Part shown: positions 8,796-16,794 of the stretch, one piece after another | How positions within the stretch are numbered: position 1 is the first letter of the stretch | Layout: each line of letters starts with the position of its first letter | NCBI GenBank assembly: GCA_913063265.1 | Contig: CAJXZG010000008.1 | Location: forward strand, 1 to 64,000 | Reading direction: 5' to 3' | Length of the DNA: 64,000 nt | Source of the DNA: an uncultured Prolixibacteraceae bacterium | GTDB lineage: Bacteria > Bacteroidota > Bacteroidia > Bacteroidales > Prolixibacteraceae | The notes under the pieces: model-generated | Databases searched by the model: none | Told to the model about the DNA's origin: nothing | The model's input: the letters and a program-made list of their open reading frames with translations, nothing else | Translations under genes and position numbers: made by a program

Positions 8796-10100
8796 TTGAA
8801 ATCTAAATCAATCTATCGCTATTTACTAATTCTGGCACTATTACTTTTTGCCATTTTTGCAGTTTTAATCATTATAAATAAACCAACCTTAACCGGTCCG
8901 TTTTTGATACTTGGTTTTGTGAGCCTGGCAATTGCAGTTCGAGGATTCGAGGCAGTAAAAGGCTTTTCTTATTCGCTTTGGATTTTTACTGCGGTGACTG
9001 TTTCGATGTATTATCCACAGTATTTTTTATCAGCAGGAAGTTTTGAATACAAATTATTGATAGTTCCGCTGCTCCAGATAATAATGTTTGGAATGGGCTC
9101 ACAAATGAGTTTAAAAGATTTTGCAGGAGTAATCAAAATGCCAAAAGGCGTAATTGCAGGTGTAATTTGTCAGTTTACAATTATGCCACTGGTTGGTGCT
9201 TCCATAGCCCTGATGTTTAATTTTCCGCCCGAGATCGCTGCCGGAATAATTTTAGTTGGTTCATCGCCTAGTGGATTGGCATCAAATGTAATGTCATTTT
9301 TAGCCAAAGCAAACCTGGCACTTTCGGTTACTTTAACGGCTTTTGCAACTTTGCTTTCTCCCTTGTTAACCCCGTTTTTAATGAAAACTTTTGCAGGTGA
9401 ATTAATCGAAGTAGATTTCTGGAATATGATGTTGGGCATTTTCAATATGGTAATTCTGCCAATAGTTGCCGGATTGATTTTTAATATTTTCTCACTTACA
9501 AAGGTTTCTGTAAAAGGAAAAATCATTCAATTAATTAGTTTCTTTTTAGTGGTGGTTTTGAAAGATATGATAGCTTATCAAACTACAGGAATCGAATTTG
9601 TAATATTCATGAAAAATATTGTTATCGATGTACTTTGGTTTATGGTTCTTCCGGTTGCGGCAGCTATGCTTTTCAAATATCTGGCAAAAGGAAATAACGA
9701 ATGGCTCAACAAAGTCTTGGCCTTTGTTTCCATGCTGGGAATAGGAATCATTATCGTGGTAATTACAGCCGCAGGTCGCGACAGTTTATTAGAAGTTGGA
9801 TTGTTACTGATTCTTGCCTGTTTCATGCACAATATGTTTGGTTATGGTTTGGGATATTCAATTGCAAAATTTGTTTTGCGTATGAGCGAAAAAGACAGTC
9901 GCACGATAGCCCTCGAAGTAGGAATGCAAAACGGAGGATTGGCCTCCGGGTTAGCATTACAAATGGGAAAAGTCGCAACCGTTGGATTGGCACCGGCAAT
10001 TTTTGGTCCGATGATGAACATTACCGGATCATCATTGGCAACCTGGTGGGGAAACAAAGAAGACCGAAGCACGAAGCACGAAGTTGGAAGTGAAGAATAA
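8796..10100 (+). CDS. BASS-family (bile acid:sodium symporter-like) transporter
   Basis: An inner-membrane carrier of 434 residues with about ten to eleven hydrophobic spans. Landmarks of the SBF/BASS fold are visible: MFGMGSQMSLKDF after the third to fourth span, VGSSPSGLASNVMSFLAKAN (helix-break region), and EVGMQNGGLASGLALQ in the second half. BASS proteins import organic anions with sodium, including bile acids and, in plants, pyruvate (family knowledge). The start is TTG at 8796, since no ATG lies near the first span. It sits between two exported enzymes of sugar-acid type, so a keto-acid product is a plausible cargo. The hydrophilic tail is encoded by a 7-bp tandem repeat (10065-10083). 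Confidence 0.85.
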   Translation: MKSKSIYRYLLILALLLFAIFAVLIIINKPTLTGPFLILGFVSLAIAVRGFEAVKGFSYSLWIFTAVTVSMYYPQYFLSAGSFEYKLLIVPLLQIIMFGMGSQMSLKDFAGVIKMPKGVIAGVICQFTIMPLVGASIALMFNFPPEIAAGIILVGSSPSGLASNVMSFLAKANLALSVTLTAFATLLSPLLTPFLMKTFAGELIEVDFWNMMLGIFNMVILPIVAGLIFNIFSLTKVSVKGKIIQLISFFLVVVLKDMIAYQTTGIEFVIFMKNIVIDVLWFMVLPVAAAMLFKYLAKGNNEWLNKVLAFVSMLGIGIIIVVITAAGRDSLLEVGLLLILACFMHNMFGYGLGYSIAKFVLRMSEKDSRTIALEVGMQNGGLASGLALQMGKVATVGLAPAIFGPMMNITGSSLATWWGNKEDRSTKHEVGSEE

Positions 10101-10145
10101 ACTCTGTGAACGTAGTGCATTCTTTGTGAACTTTGTGGTTAGGCG
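10065..10145. repeat. Short tandem repeat and repeat-like text at the transporter 3' end
   Basis: CGAAGCA is repeated 2.7 times (10065-10083) inside the last codons of the transporter. After the stop comes quasi-repetitive text of the 'CTTTGTGAACTTTGTGG' kind (10101-10145), a style common between Bacteroidota genes. A possible TTG start for the next gene at 10133 falls inside it and was not used. Confidence 0.4.
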
Positions 10146-10183
10146 GTAAATACAAAAACGAAATACTAATTAAAAATACAAAA

Positions 10184-11104
10184 ATGAAAAAACTAATCTT
10201 ACTAATTGCAGTTTTAATCGGAGCAAGTCAAATCAGTTTTGCTCAAATTGAACCATCAAAAGAAATGATGGAATTTTATACTCCGAAATGGGAAGGTGAA
10301 CGAGACGAGAGTGGACGTCCGATAGTGCCGGATGAATTGCTGGATCGTTTATTAAATCTTTCGATTGAAGAAGCCTGGGGAGTTATTCGAAACGAAGGTT
10401 ATCATAACCAGTTTGACGGTGGATGGACAACAATTAATGATGAACCTTTTGTGGGGCGGGCACTTACCGTACAATATTCTCCAAACCGACCTGAAATAAA
10501 AGAACAAATCGAAGCACTTGGAAAAGAAGAAGGTAGAATTGGAGCTTCCAACTCATGGCCAATAGATATGCTTAAGGAGCGTGATGTTTATGTTGCTGAT
10601 GGTTTTGGAAAAGTAATCAACGGAACTTTGATTGGTGATAATTTAGGGAATTCCATTTACGCAAAATCAAAAACAGGAGTAGTGTTTGATGCAGGTGCCC
10701 GCGATTTGGAAGGCCTTTCAAAGATTGAAGGATTTAATGCCTTTACCCGTGGATTTGATCCATCATTTATAATGGAAATGACGGTTACCGGAATTAATGT
10801 TCCTATCAGAATTGGAAGAGCAGCAGTTTTACCGGGAGACGTAGTTCTTGCAAAGCGTGAAGGTGTAATTTTTATTCCACCACATTTGGTTCAGAAAGTT
10901 GTAATAACAGGCGAATTTATTGGCCTCAGAGATAAGTTTGGTCATCAACGTTTGCGTGAAGGTGTTTATACTCCGGGTCAAATTGACGGGAAATGGAGTG
11001 ATGAAATCAAAAAAGATTTTTTGGCTTGGCTGGATGAAAATGAAGATAGTCTCCCAATGTCTCGTGAAGAGTTGGATGAGTACATGAAGAACAGAACCTG
11101 GTAA
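10184..11104 (+). CDS. Exported RraA/HMG-aldolase-like protein
   Basis: Member of the RraA-fold family, which includes class II 4-hydroxy-4-methyl-2-oxoglutarate aldolases that release pyruvate. The ATG at 10184 starts a clean Sec signal peptide (MKKLILLIAVLIGASQISFA), unusual for a family that is normally cytosolic. Family motifs are present: GTLIGDNLGNSIYAKSKTG, then FDAGARDLEGL, where R173 and D174 match the substrate-binding Arg and metal-binding Asp of the aldolases, and LPGDVVLAKREGVIF. At 306 residues it is longer than plain RraA (about 160-230) because of extra N- and C-terminal segments. It lies 83 bases after the BASS transporter and 29 bases before sulfatase 2. Aldolase activity is inferred from the conserved residues and not proven. 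Confidence 0.83.
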   Translation: MKKLILLIAVLIGASQISFAQIEPSKEMMEFYTPKWEGERDESGRPIVPDELLDRLLNLSIEEAWGVIRNEGYHNQFDGGWTTINDEPFVGRALTVQYSPNRPEIKEQIEALGKEEGRIGASNSWPIDMLKERDVYVADGFGKVINGTLIGDNLGNSIYAKSKTGVVFDAGARDLEGLSKIEGFNAFTRGFDPSFIMEMTVTGINVPIRIGRAAVLPGDVVLAKREGVIFIPPHLVQKVVITGEFIGLRDKFGHQRLREGVYTPGQIDGKWSDEIKKDFLAWLDENEDSLPMSREELDEYMKNRTW

Positions 11105-11133
11105 AGTTTCAGACAAATATATATCTGTTTATT

Positions 11134-12717
11134 ATGCAAATTAAACCTGTTTTTGCCTTTGTAGCAATCCTGTTTTTTGTGTTTTTAAACTCTTGTCAGA
11201 CAAAAGATGAAGAGGCAAAAAAACCAAATATTCTTTTTATTCTGGCAGATGATTTTGGCTACCATGATATGAGTGTGACGGGAAGTAAGTTTTACGAAAC
11301 TCCCAACATAGATAGAATTGCCAATGAAGGAATGATTTTTACCGAAGGATATGCGACATGTCAGGTTTGCAGTCCTTCCAGAGCCAGTATTATGAGTGGT
11401 AAATTTCCGGCACGTCATGGCATCACAGACTGGATTGGTGCAAAAACCGGCGAAGAATGGAGCAAACGAGGAAGAGCAACACAATTGCTTCCTCCTGAAT
11501 ATGTTCATGCACTTCCACATGAGTATACAACTTTGCCCGAGGCAATGAAAGAAGCAGGATATCGTACTTTTTTTGCAGGTAAATGGCATATCGGAGGAAA
11601 AGGTTCCTGGCCTGAAGATCATGGATTTGATATCAATAAAGGTGGTTGGGATGTTGGTGGTCCTCGCGGAGGTTTTTTTGCTCCCTGGGAAAATCCTAAT
11701 CTCGAAAGCGGCCCCGATGGCGAAAACCTGTCGATGAGGTTGGCCAGAGAAACTGCAGAGTTTATCAAGGCAAATAAAGACACATTATTTTTCGCCTACC
11801 TCTCTTTTTATGCAGTTCACGCACCCATTCAATGTACACAGGAAAAATGGCAAAAATACCGCGATAAAGCCGAAGCTTTGGGAATTGCTGAAAACGGATT
11901 TGAGATGGGGCATTTTCTCCCTATCCGTCAGGTACAGGATAACCCGGTTTATGCAGGCCTGGTAGAACAGATGGATGATGCTGTTGGCGAAGTTTTGAAT
12001 GCTTTGGATGAAATGGGATTGGCAGAGAATACAATTGTGATTTTTACTTCTGATAACGGAGGAGTGGCTGCAGGTGATGCTTTTGCAACATCAAATTTAC
12101 CTTTGCGTGCAGGAAAAGGATATCAGTTTGAAGGTGGAATAAGAGAACCCTATTTTATTAAAGTGCCGGGATTAGGAAACGGGCTAAAATGTGAAACACC
12201 CGTTACAGGAACCGATTTTTATCCAACTTTGCTTGAATTGGCCGGTGCCGGATTAAAACCCGAAGAACACATCGACGGGGTAAGTCTGGTTCCTTTGTTA
12301 AAAGGCGAAAACATTGCAGAGCGGCCATTAATCTGGCACTATCCACATTATGGAAATCAGGGTGGAGAACCCTCATCGATTATCCGGTTAGGCGACTGGA
12401 AACTGATTCGTTACTATGAAGACGGTAGGGAAGAATTGTATAACCTGAAAACTGATTTGGAAGAAACTACAGATGTGGCAGTTGAAAATCAGGAACTAGT
12501 GAAAGACTTAAGTGAAAAACTCACATCCATGCTGGAAAATATGGGAGCCCGGTATCCTACGAAAGATCCTACATGGACAGCTGAACGGGAAAAAGCACAC
12601 TTACAAAATATTGAAAATAATCTTTGGCTCAGGTTAGAAAAACAAAGATTAAATTATCTTTCACCCGAATTCGATCCCGGTAACAATTGGTGGGGAAGTA
12701 AAATAACACAAGACTAA
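11134..12717 (+). CDS. S1 family sulfatase lipoprotein (sulfatase 2)
   Basis: An exported sulfatase of 527 residues. Lipobox Cys21 follows VFLNS. The formylglycine motif is C79[10 protein letters not shown]. Metal-binding residues are visible in ILADDFGYHD and TSDNGG. KWHIGG after FFAG is the usual active-site Lys/His segment. The C-terminal subdomain contains LGDWKLIRYYEDG, normal for S1 enzymes that act on glycans. It follows the aldolase-like gene by 29 bases and precedes sulfatase 3 by 16 bases, so these genes are very probably one transcript. The substrate is unknown. Confidence 0.93.
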   Translation: MQIKPVFAFVAILFFVFLNSCQTKDEEAKKPNILFILADDFGYHDMSVTGSKFYETPNIDRIANEGMIFTEGYATCQVCSPSRASIMSGKFPARHGITDWIGAKTGEEWSKRGRATQLLPPEYVHALPHEYTTLPEAMKEAGYRTFFAGKWHIGGKGSWPEDHGFDINKGGWDVGGPRGGFFAPWENPNLESGPDGENLSMRLARETAEFIKANKDTLFFAYLSFYAVHAPIQCTQEKWQKYRDKAEALGIAENGFEMGHFLPIRQVQDNPVYAGLVEQMDDAVGEVLNALDEMGLAENTIVIFTSDNGGVAAGDAFATSNLPLRAGKGYQFEGGIREPYFIKVPGLGNGLKCETPVTGTDFYPTLLELAGAGLKPEEHIDGVSLVPLLKGENIAERPLIWHYPHYGNQGGEPSSIIRLGDWKLIRYYEDGREELYNLKTDLEETTDVAVENQELVKDLSEKLTSMLENMGARYPTKDPTWTAEREKAHLQNIENNLWLRLEKQRLNYLSPEFDPGNNWWGSKITQD

Positions 12718-12733
12718 CTAGCTAAAATTAGAT

Positions 12734-14170
12734 ATGAAAACCAATCTTTTTATTCTTATCGCAGGACTCGTTTTTTTTGCCTCCTGCACCACAAAAAATA
12801 AATCTGGAGAAACCAAACAAAAACCAAATATCCTTTTTATTGCTGTCGATGATTTGCGCCCTGAACTTGGAAGTTTTGGTGCAAAACATATTCATTCCCC
12901 GTCGATTGATAAACTTGCATCTCAAGGATTAACATTTAACCGGACCTATTGTAATATTCCGGTTTGCGGGGCTTCACGGGCAAGTATTATGTCGGGTGTC
13001 CGTCCGGGAGTACATCGTTTTATCGGGTACGATACCTATCAGCAAAAGGATTATCCGGGTGTTCTTTCCTTACCCATGCATTTTAAAAATAACGGTTACA
13101 CAACTATTTCAAACGGAAAAGTGTATCACCACCGGGCAGATGATAAAGATGCCTGGAGCGAAATCTGGTATCCGAAAGGAAGAAATAAATCGGGTTGGAG
13201 AGACTACCAATCGGAAGAAAATATTCAGTTAAGTATGGGATCAAAACGTGGTTTACCATACGAGAATATTGATGTGCATGATACCACTTATTTTGATGGA
13301 AGAATTGCAAAAAAGTCCATTGAAGATCTAAAATCTTTAAAGGAAAAAGGGGAGCCATTTTTTCTTGCTGTTGGATTTTTAAAACCACACCTGCCTTTTA
13401 ACGCGCCGACAAAATACTGGGATTTGTATGATCCCAAAAACATTTCATTACCCGAGAATTATTTACGTCCTGAAAGTACTCCAAAAGAAGCATTCCATAA
13501 TTCAGGGGAGTTGAGGCATTATGCTACCGTACCTGAAAAAGGTGATGTGACTGAAGAGATGGCAATCAAACTCATTCATGGATACTATGCCTGTGTAAGT
13601 TACACCGATGCTCAAATTGGCAAACTTTTAGCTGCACTTGAAGAACTGGATTTAGACGAAAATACGATTGTCATTCTTTGGGGTGATCATGGTTGGAATC
13701 TCGGCGACCACAAAATGTGGTGTAAACATTGCAACTTTGAATCTTCGTTGCATGTTCCAATGATTATAAAAGCTCCCGGGAAAAACAAAGGGATACAAAC
13801 GGATGCCATAACAGAATACGTGGATATTTACCCGAGCCTTTGTGATTTATCCGGAATTCCAGTTCCCGAACATATTGACGGTGAAAGTTTTGTTCCCCTC
13901 TTTGAAGCGAAATCTATGAAAAAAGATTATGCAATTTCTAAATATCATGATGGTGTAACATTGATAAAAGGCAATCTTTTTTATACGGAATACATTGATA
14001 AAAAAGGCAATCTAAAAGCCCGGATGCTTTTTGATCATTCCACAGATCCTCTGGAATTGGATAATCTTGCAGAAAAACCGGAGTACATGGAAAAGGTTAA
14101 AGAATTAAGTGAATTCCTGCGAGCCAACTGGGGTGATGATTTCTTTTTTAACCGGAAAACCGAATCCTGA
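12734..14170 (+). CDS. Iduronate-2-sulfatase-type S1 sulfatase lipoprotein (sulfatase 3)
   Basis: An exported sulfatase of 478 residues. Lipobox Cys18 (FFASC). The formylglycine motif is C78[10 protein letters not shown]; Ala in the third position is tolerated in this family. The segments [10 protein letters not shown] and [17 protein letters not shown] are typical of the iduronate-2-sulfatase-like branch (family knowledge), which also contains enzymes acting on algal and other glycans. It is 16 bases downstream of sulfatase 2 and 32 bases upstream of sulfatase 4. Sulfatases 3 and 4 are the most alike in type of the five, so they may be an old duplication with divided specificity. Confidence 0.92.
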   Translation: MKTNLFILIAGLVFFASCTTKNKSGETKQKPNILFIAVDDLRPELGSFGAKHIHSPSIDKLASQGLTFNRTYCNIPVCGASRASIMSGVRPGVHRFIGYDTYQQKDYPGVLSLPMHFKNNGYTTISNGKVYHHRADDKDAWSEIWYPKGRNKSGWRDYQSEENIQLSMGSKRGLPYENIDVHDTTYFDGRIAKKSIEDLKSLKEKGEPFFLAVGFLKPHLPFNAPTKYWDLYDPKNISLPENYLRPESTPKEAFHNSGELRHYATVPEKGDVTEEMAIKLIHGYYACVSYTDAQIGKLLAALEELDLDENTIVILWGDHGWNLGDHKMWCKHCNFESSLHVPMIIKAPGKNKGIQTDAITEYVDIYPSLCDLSGIPVPEHIDGESFVPLFEAKSMKKDYAISKYHDGVTLIKGNLFYTEYIDKKGNLKARMLFDHSTDPLELDNLAEKPEYMEKVKELSEFLRANWGDDFFFNRKTES

Positions 14171-14202
14171 TAAACGGACCAAACAAATACGGTATTCAGC
14201 TT

Positions 14203-15681
14203 ATGAGAAGCAAAGTTTATTCCATTTCAATATTGCTATTCCTTTTAGGATGTAATCCTTCCAAAACAGCACAAAACAAAACAAAACCCAATGTACTATT
14301 TATCGCCATCGACGACTTAAATGACTGGTTGGGCTGTATGAATGGCCACCCCAATGCCATTACTCCAAATATTGATAAACTGGCAAAAGAAGGAATACTT
14401 TTTACCAATGCACATTGCCAGGCTCCATTGTGTGGGCCATCGCGTGCCTCCTTAATGACAGGTTTACGACCTTCAACAACGGGAATTTACGGAATGATTC
14501 ATGATGAAAAAATTCGGGATGACAATGAAGCAACAAAAGACATCATTTACCTGCCCGAATATTTTAGAAATCATGGATACCACACCATGGGAATTGGAAA
14601 ATTGTTTCATACTCATGCTCCAGAAGGAGTATTCAACGAATCCGGAGGACGGTATCCGGGTTTTGGTCCACTCCCTGAAAAAAGATTTGTTTGGGATGGT
14701 TACGGAACTTCAGATCGGGAAAAATATGGACGAACAAGCACGGACTGGGGAGCTTTTCCGGAAGCTGATTCTCTGATGCCCGATCATCATTCTGCAGATT
14801 GGGCGATAGAAAGAATTAACCGTGAATATGATAAACCATTTTTTCTTGGTGTTGGTTTTTTGCGTCCTCATGTACCACTTTATGTACCGCAAAAATGGTT
14901 CGATTTGTACCCCCTGGAAAACCTTGCAATGACGCCATACAAAGCTGATGATTTAGATGATGTTCCACCTGTTGCTCATTTAATAAACGACCTGCCAATG
15001 ATGCCAACTACCGATTGGGCCATAGAATCAGGAAACTGGGCAAAAATAATTCAGGCCTATCTGGCTTGTGTAAGTTTTGTCGATTATGAAGTCGGTCGTG
15101 TACTTGATGCAATTAAAAATAGCAAATATGCAGATAATACAGTAATTGTTTTATGGTCAGACCATGGTTATCGTTTGGGAGAAAAGGGAACTTTTGCCAA
15201 GCATGCTTTGTGGGAAGAAGCAACAAATGCCCCACTTTTATTTACCGCACCCGGATTACCAAAAGGAAAAGTGATTGATTCTCCTGCAGAAATGTTATCG
15301 GTTTATCCAACCTTGCTGGAACTTTGCAATCTGCCAAAATATGAAAGAAATGAAGGTGAAAGTCTGGTTTCCTTAATGTTGGGGAAAGATGAATCTGAGA
15401 ATGTTGCGATTACCACTTTCGGCATGAATAACCATGGGATCAGAACTTTGAAATACCGGTATATTCAATATGAAGACGGTGGCGAAGAACTATACGATCA
15501 TGCTGTGGATCCCAATGAATGGGAGAATATTGCAAAAGATTTAAATTATGTCGAAATAAAAAAGGAAATGAAAAACCTTTTACCAATAAATAATGCAAAG
15601 TGGAATATCCATTCCAATTATAATTTTCAGCCCTATTTTGTTGAGCAAAAGGAAAGAACATCTAATGTAACTTCAAAGTAA
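14203..15681 (+). CDS. Iduronate-2-sulfatase-type S1 sulfatase lipoprotein (sulfatase 4)
   Basis: An exported sulfatase of 492 residues. Lipobox Cys17 (FLLGC). Formylglycine motif C77-G-P-S-R-A-S-L-M-T-G. Metal residues lie in FIAIDDLNDW and VLWSDHGYRLGEKG. The VGFLRPHVPLYVP segment is characteristic of the iduronate-sulfatase-like branch. It overlaps no neighbour and lies 32 bases after sulfatase 3. The following gene, a cupin/JmjC-type oxygenase, starts 84 bases later. Confidence 0.92.
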   Translation: MRSKVYSISILLFLLGCNPSKTAQNKTKPNVLFIAIDDLNDWLGCMNGHPNAITPNIDKLAKEGILFTNAHCQAPLCGPSRASLMTGLRPSTTGIYGMIHDEKIRDDNEATKDIIYLPEYFRNHGYHTMGIGKLFHTHAPEGVFNESGGRYPGFGPLPEKRFVWDGYGTSDREKYGRTSTDWGAFPEADSLMPDHHSADWAIERINREYDKPFFLGVGFLRPHVPLYVPQKWFDLYPLENLAMTPYKADDLDDVPPVAHLINDLPMMPTTDWAIESGNWAKIIQAYLACVSFVDYEVGRVLDAIKNSKYADNTVIVLWSDHGYRLGEKGTFAKHALWEEATNAPLLFTAPGLPKGKVIDSPAEMLSVYPTLLELCNLPKYERNEGESLVSLMLGKDESENVAITTFGMNNHGIRTLKYRYIQYEDGGEELYDHAVDPNEWENIAKDLNYVEIKKEMKNLLPINNAKWNIHSNYNFQPYFVEQKERTSNVTSK

Positions 15682-15765
15682 AAAATCTGCTCAAAGAACA
15701 GGTTTACTTTGATTAAAACTTCAGGATTAATATCTTGCAGATATTGTAATCTTTTTAAACCATAA

Positions 15766-16608
15766 ATGGAATTATTACCTGTTGATCGCCGAACCGGTTT
15801 GGGTCGGGAAGAATTTTATAATGAATATTTAAAACCTGGGAAACCGGTTGTTTTTACTGATTTAGTTAAAGACTGGCCTGCAACTAAAAAGTGGAGTTTT
15901 GAATGGCTACGTGAAAAACATGGAGAATTGGAAGTTCCTCTTTTTGACAATAACGTTCATAAAACTGATTCATATTTTAAAGCCGCAAGAAAAATGGCTT
16001 TGGCTGATTATCTTACTTTAATTGAAAATGGCCCAACGGATTTACGCATTTTCCTTTTTGATATTTTCAAAAAAGTTCCATCATTGGTAAACGATATCCG
16101 GTTTCCTACCATTATGGATGGATTTGTAAAATCTTACAAGTTTATGTTTTTTGGAGGTGAAGGTGCTGAGGTGAATTTACATTACGATATGGATTGCTCC
16201 CATGTTTTTCTAACCCAATTTCAAACAAGAAAAAAAATTGTTCTTTTTTCACCCGATGAAAGTGTACATCTTTATCAGCATCCTTTCACGGTTATGAGTC
16301 ATGTTCATCCCTTAAAACCCGATTTCGAAAAATACCCTGCAGCCCGAAAGGCAAAAGGATTTGAAACCATAATAAATCACGGTGAAACGCTTTTTATTCC
16401 TCAGCTGTGGTGGCATTATATCAATTATGTGGATGGGGGATTTAGTCTGGCACTTCGGGCAAATAATTCAATTTTAACCTCGTTGCGGGGAGCTTATAAT
16501 TTAGCACGGCATACAATTATTGACAAGGGGATGACTTCGATTTTAGGAGAAACCTGGAAAGAGTATAAAGAGAGAAAAGCTTACGAAACGGCTCAAAAAG
16601 TTTTATAA
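15766..16608 (+). CDS. Cupin-like/JmjC-type Fe(II) oxygenase-like protein
   Basis: A 280-residue soluble protein without a signal peptide, so probably cytoplasmic. It has the cupin-8/JmjC-like fold signature: H139-Y-D141 in EVNLHYDMDCSH and a distal H217 in PQLWWHYIN. This makes a complete 2-His-1-carboxylate iron site as in 2-oxoglutarate-dependent hydroxylases (family knowledge). The N-terminal FYNEYLKPGKPVVFTDL resembles the entry strand of FIH-like proteins. The target could be a protein or a small molecule; nothing in the sequence decides. It lies between sulfatase 4 and the GH2 gene, although its role in glycan use is unclear. A repeat element follows it. Confidence 0.8.
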   Translation: MELLPVDRRTGLGREEFYNEYLKPGKPVVFTDLVKDWPATKKWSFEWLREKHGELEVPLFDNNVHKTDSYFKAARKMALADYLTLIENGPTDLRIFLFDIFKKVPSLVNDIRFPTIMDGFVKSYKFMFFGGEGAEVNLHYDMDCSHVFLTQFQTRKKIVLFSPDESVHLYQHPFTVMSHVHPLKPDFEKYPAARKAKGFETIINHGETLFIPQLWWHYINYVDGGFSLALRANNSILTSLRGAYNLARHTIIDKGMTSILGETWKEYKERKAYETAQKVL

Positions 16609-16640
16609 ATTTGCGCGTTGTGCATAAAATTGAAATTAAA

Positions 16641-16724
16641 GGCTAAAGCCCTGAAAAATAACGATTTTATTGCCACCGGCTTAAGCCGGGGGTAAAATAG
16701 GAAAAAAGAAAATGGGCTTTAGCC
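16641..16724. repeat. Nested palindromic intergenic element
   Basis: GGCTAAAGCCC (16641-16651) and GGGCTTTAGCC (16714-16724) are perfect 11-bp inverted repeats. Between them sits a perfect 14-bp palindrome, CCGGCTTAAGCCGG (16676-16689). The 84-bp unit could fold as a branched hairpin. It lies in the 186-bp gap before the GH2 gene and looks like a dispersed REP-type element; no other copy is in this window. Confidence 0.65.
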
Positions 16725-16794
16725 ATTAATTCTTTTTTTGAAAAGAACATTACTTCAACAAAATCAATAATTTAAAAATAACTACTATCGAAAA

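Noticed and set aside
9701-10093. Long alternative-frame open reading frame inside the BASS gene
   Set aside because: It lies entirely within a well-supported transporter gene and shows no membrane or family pattern.
10133-10183. Upstream TTG start for the RraA-like gene
   Set aside because: It lies in repeat-like text, and the ATG at 10184 begins a clean signal peptide.
12734-15681. Sulfatases 3 and 4 as recent tandem duplicates
   Set aside because: They share type and motifs, but the text outside the motifs is clearly different, so any duplication is old.
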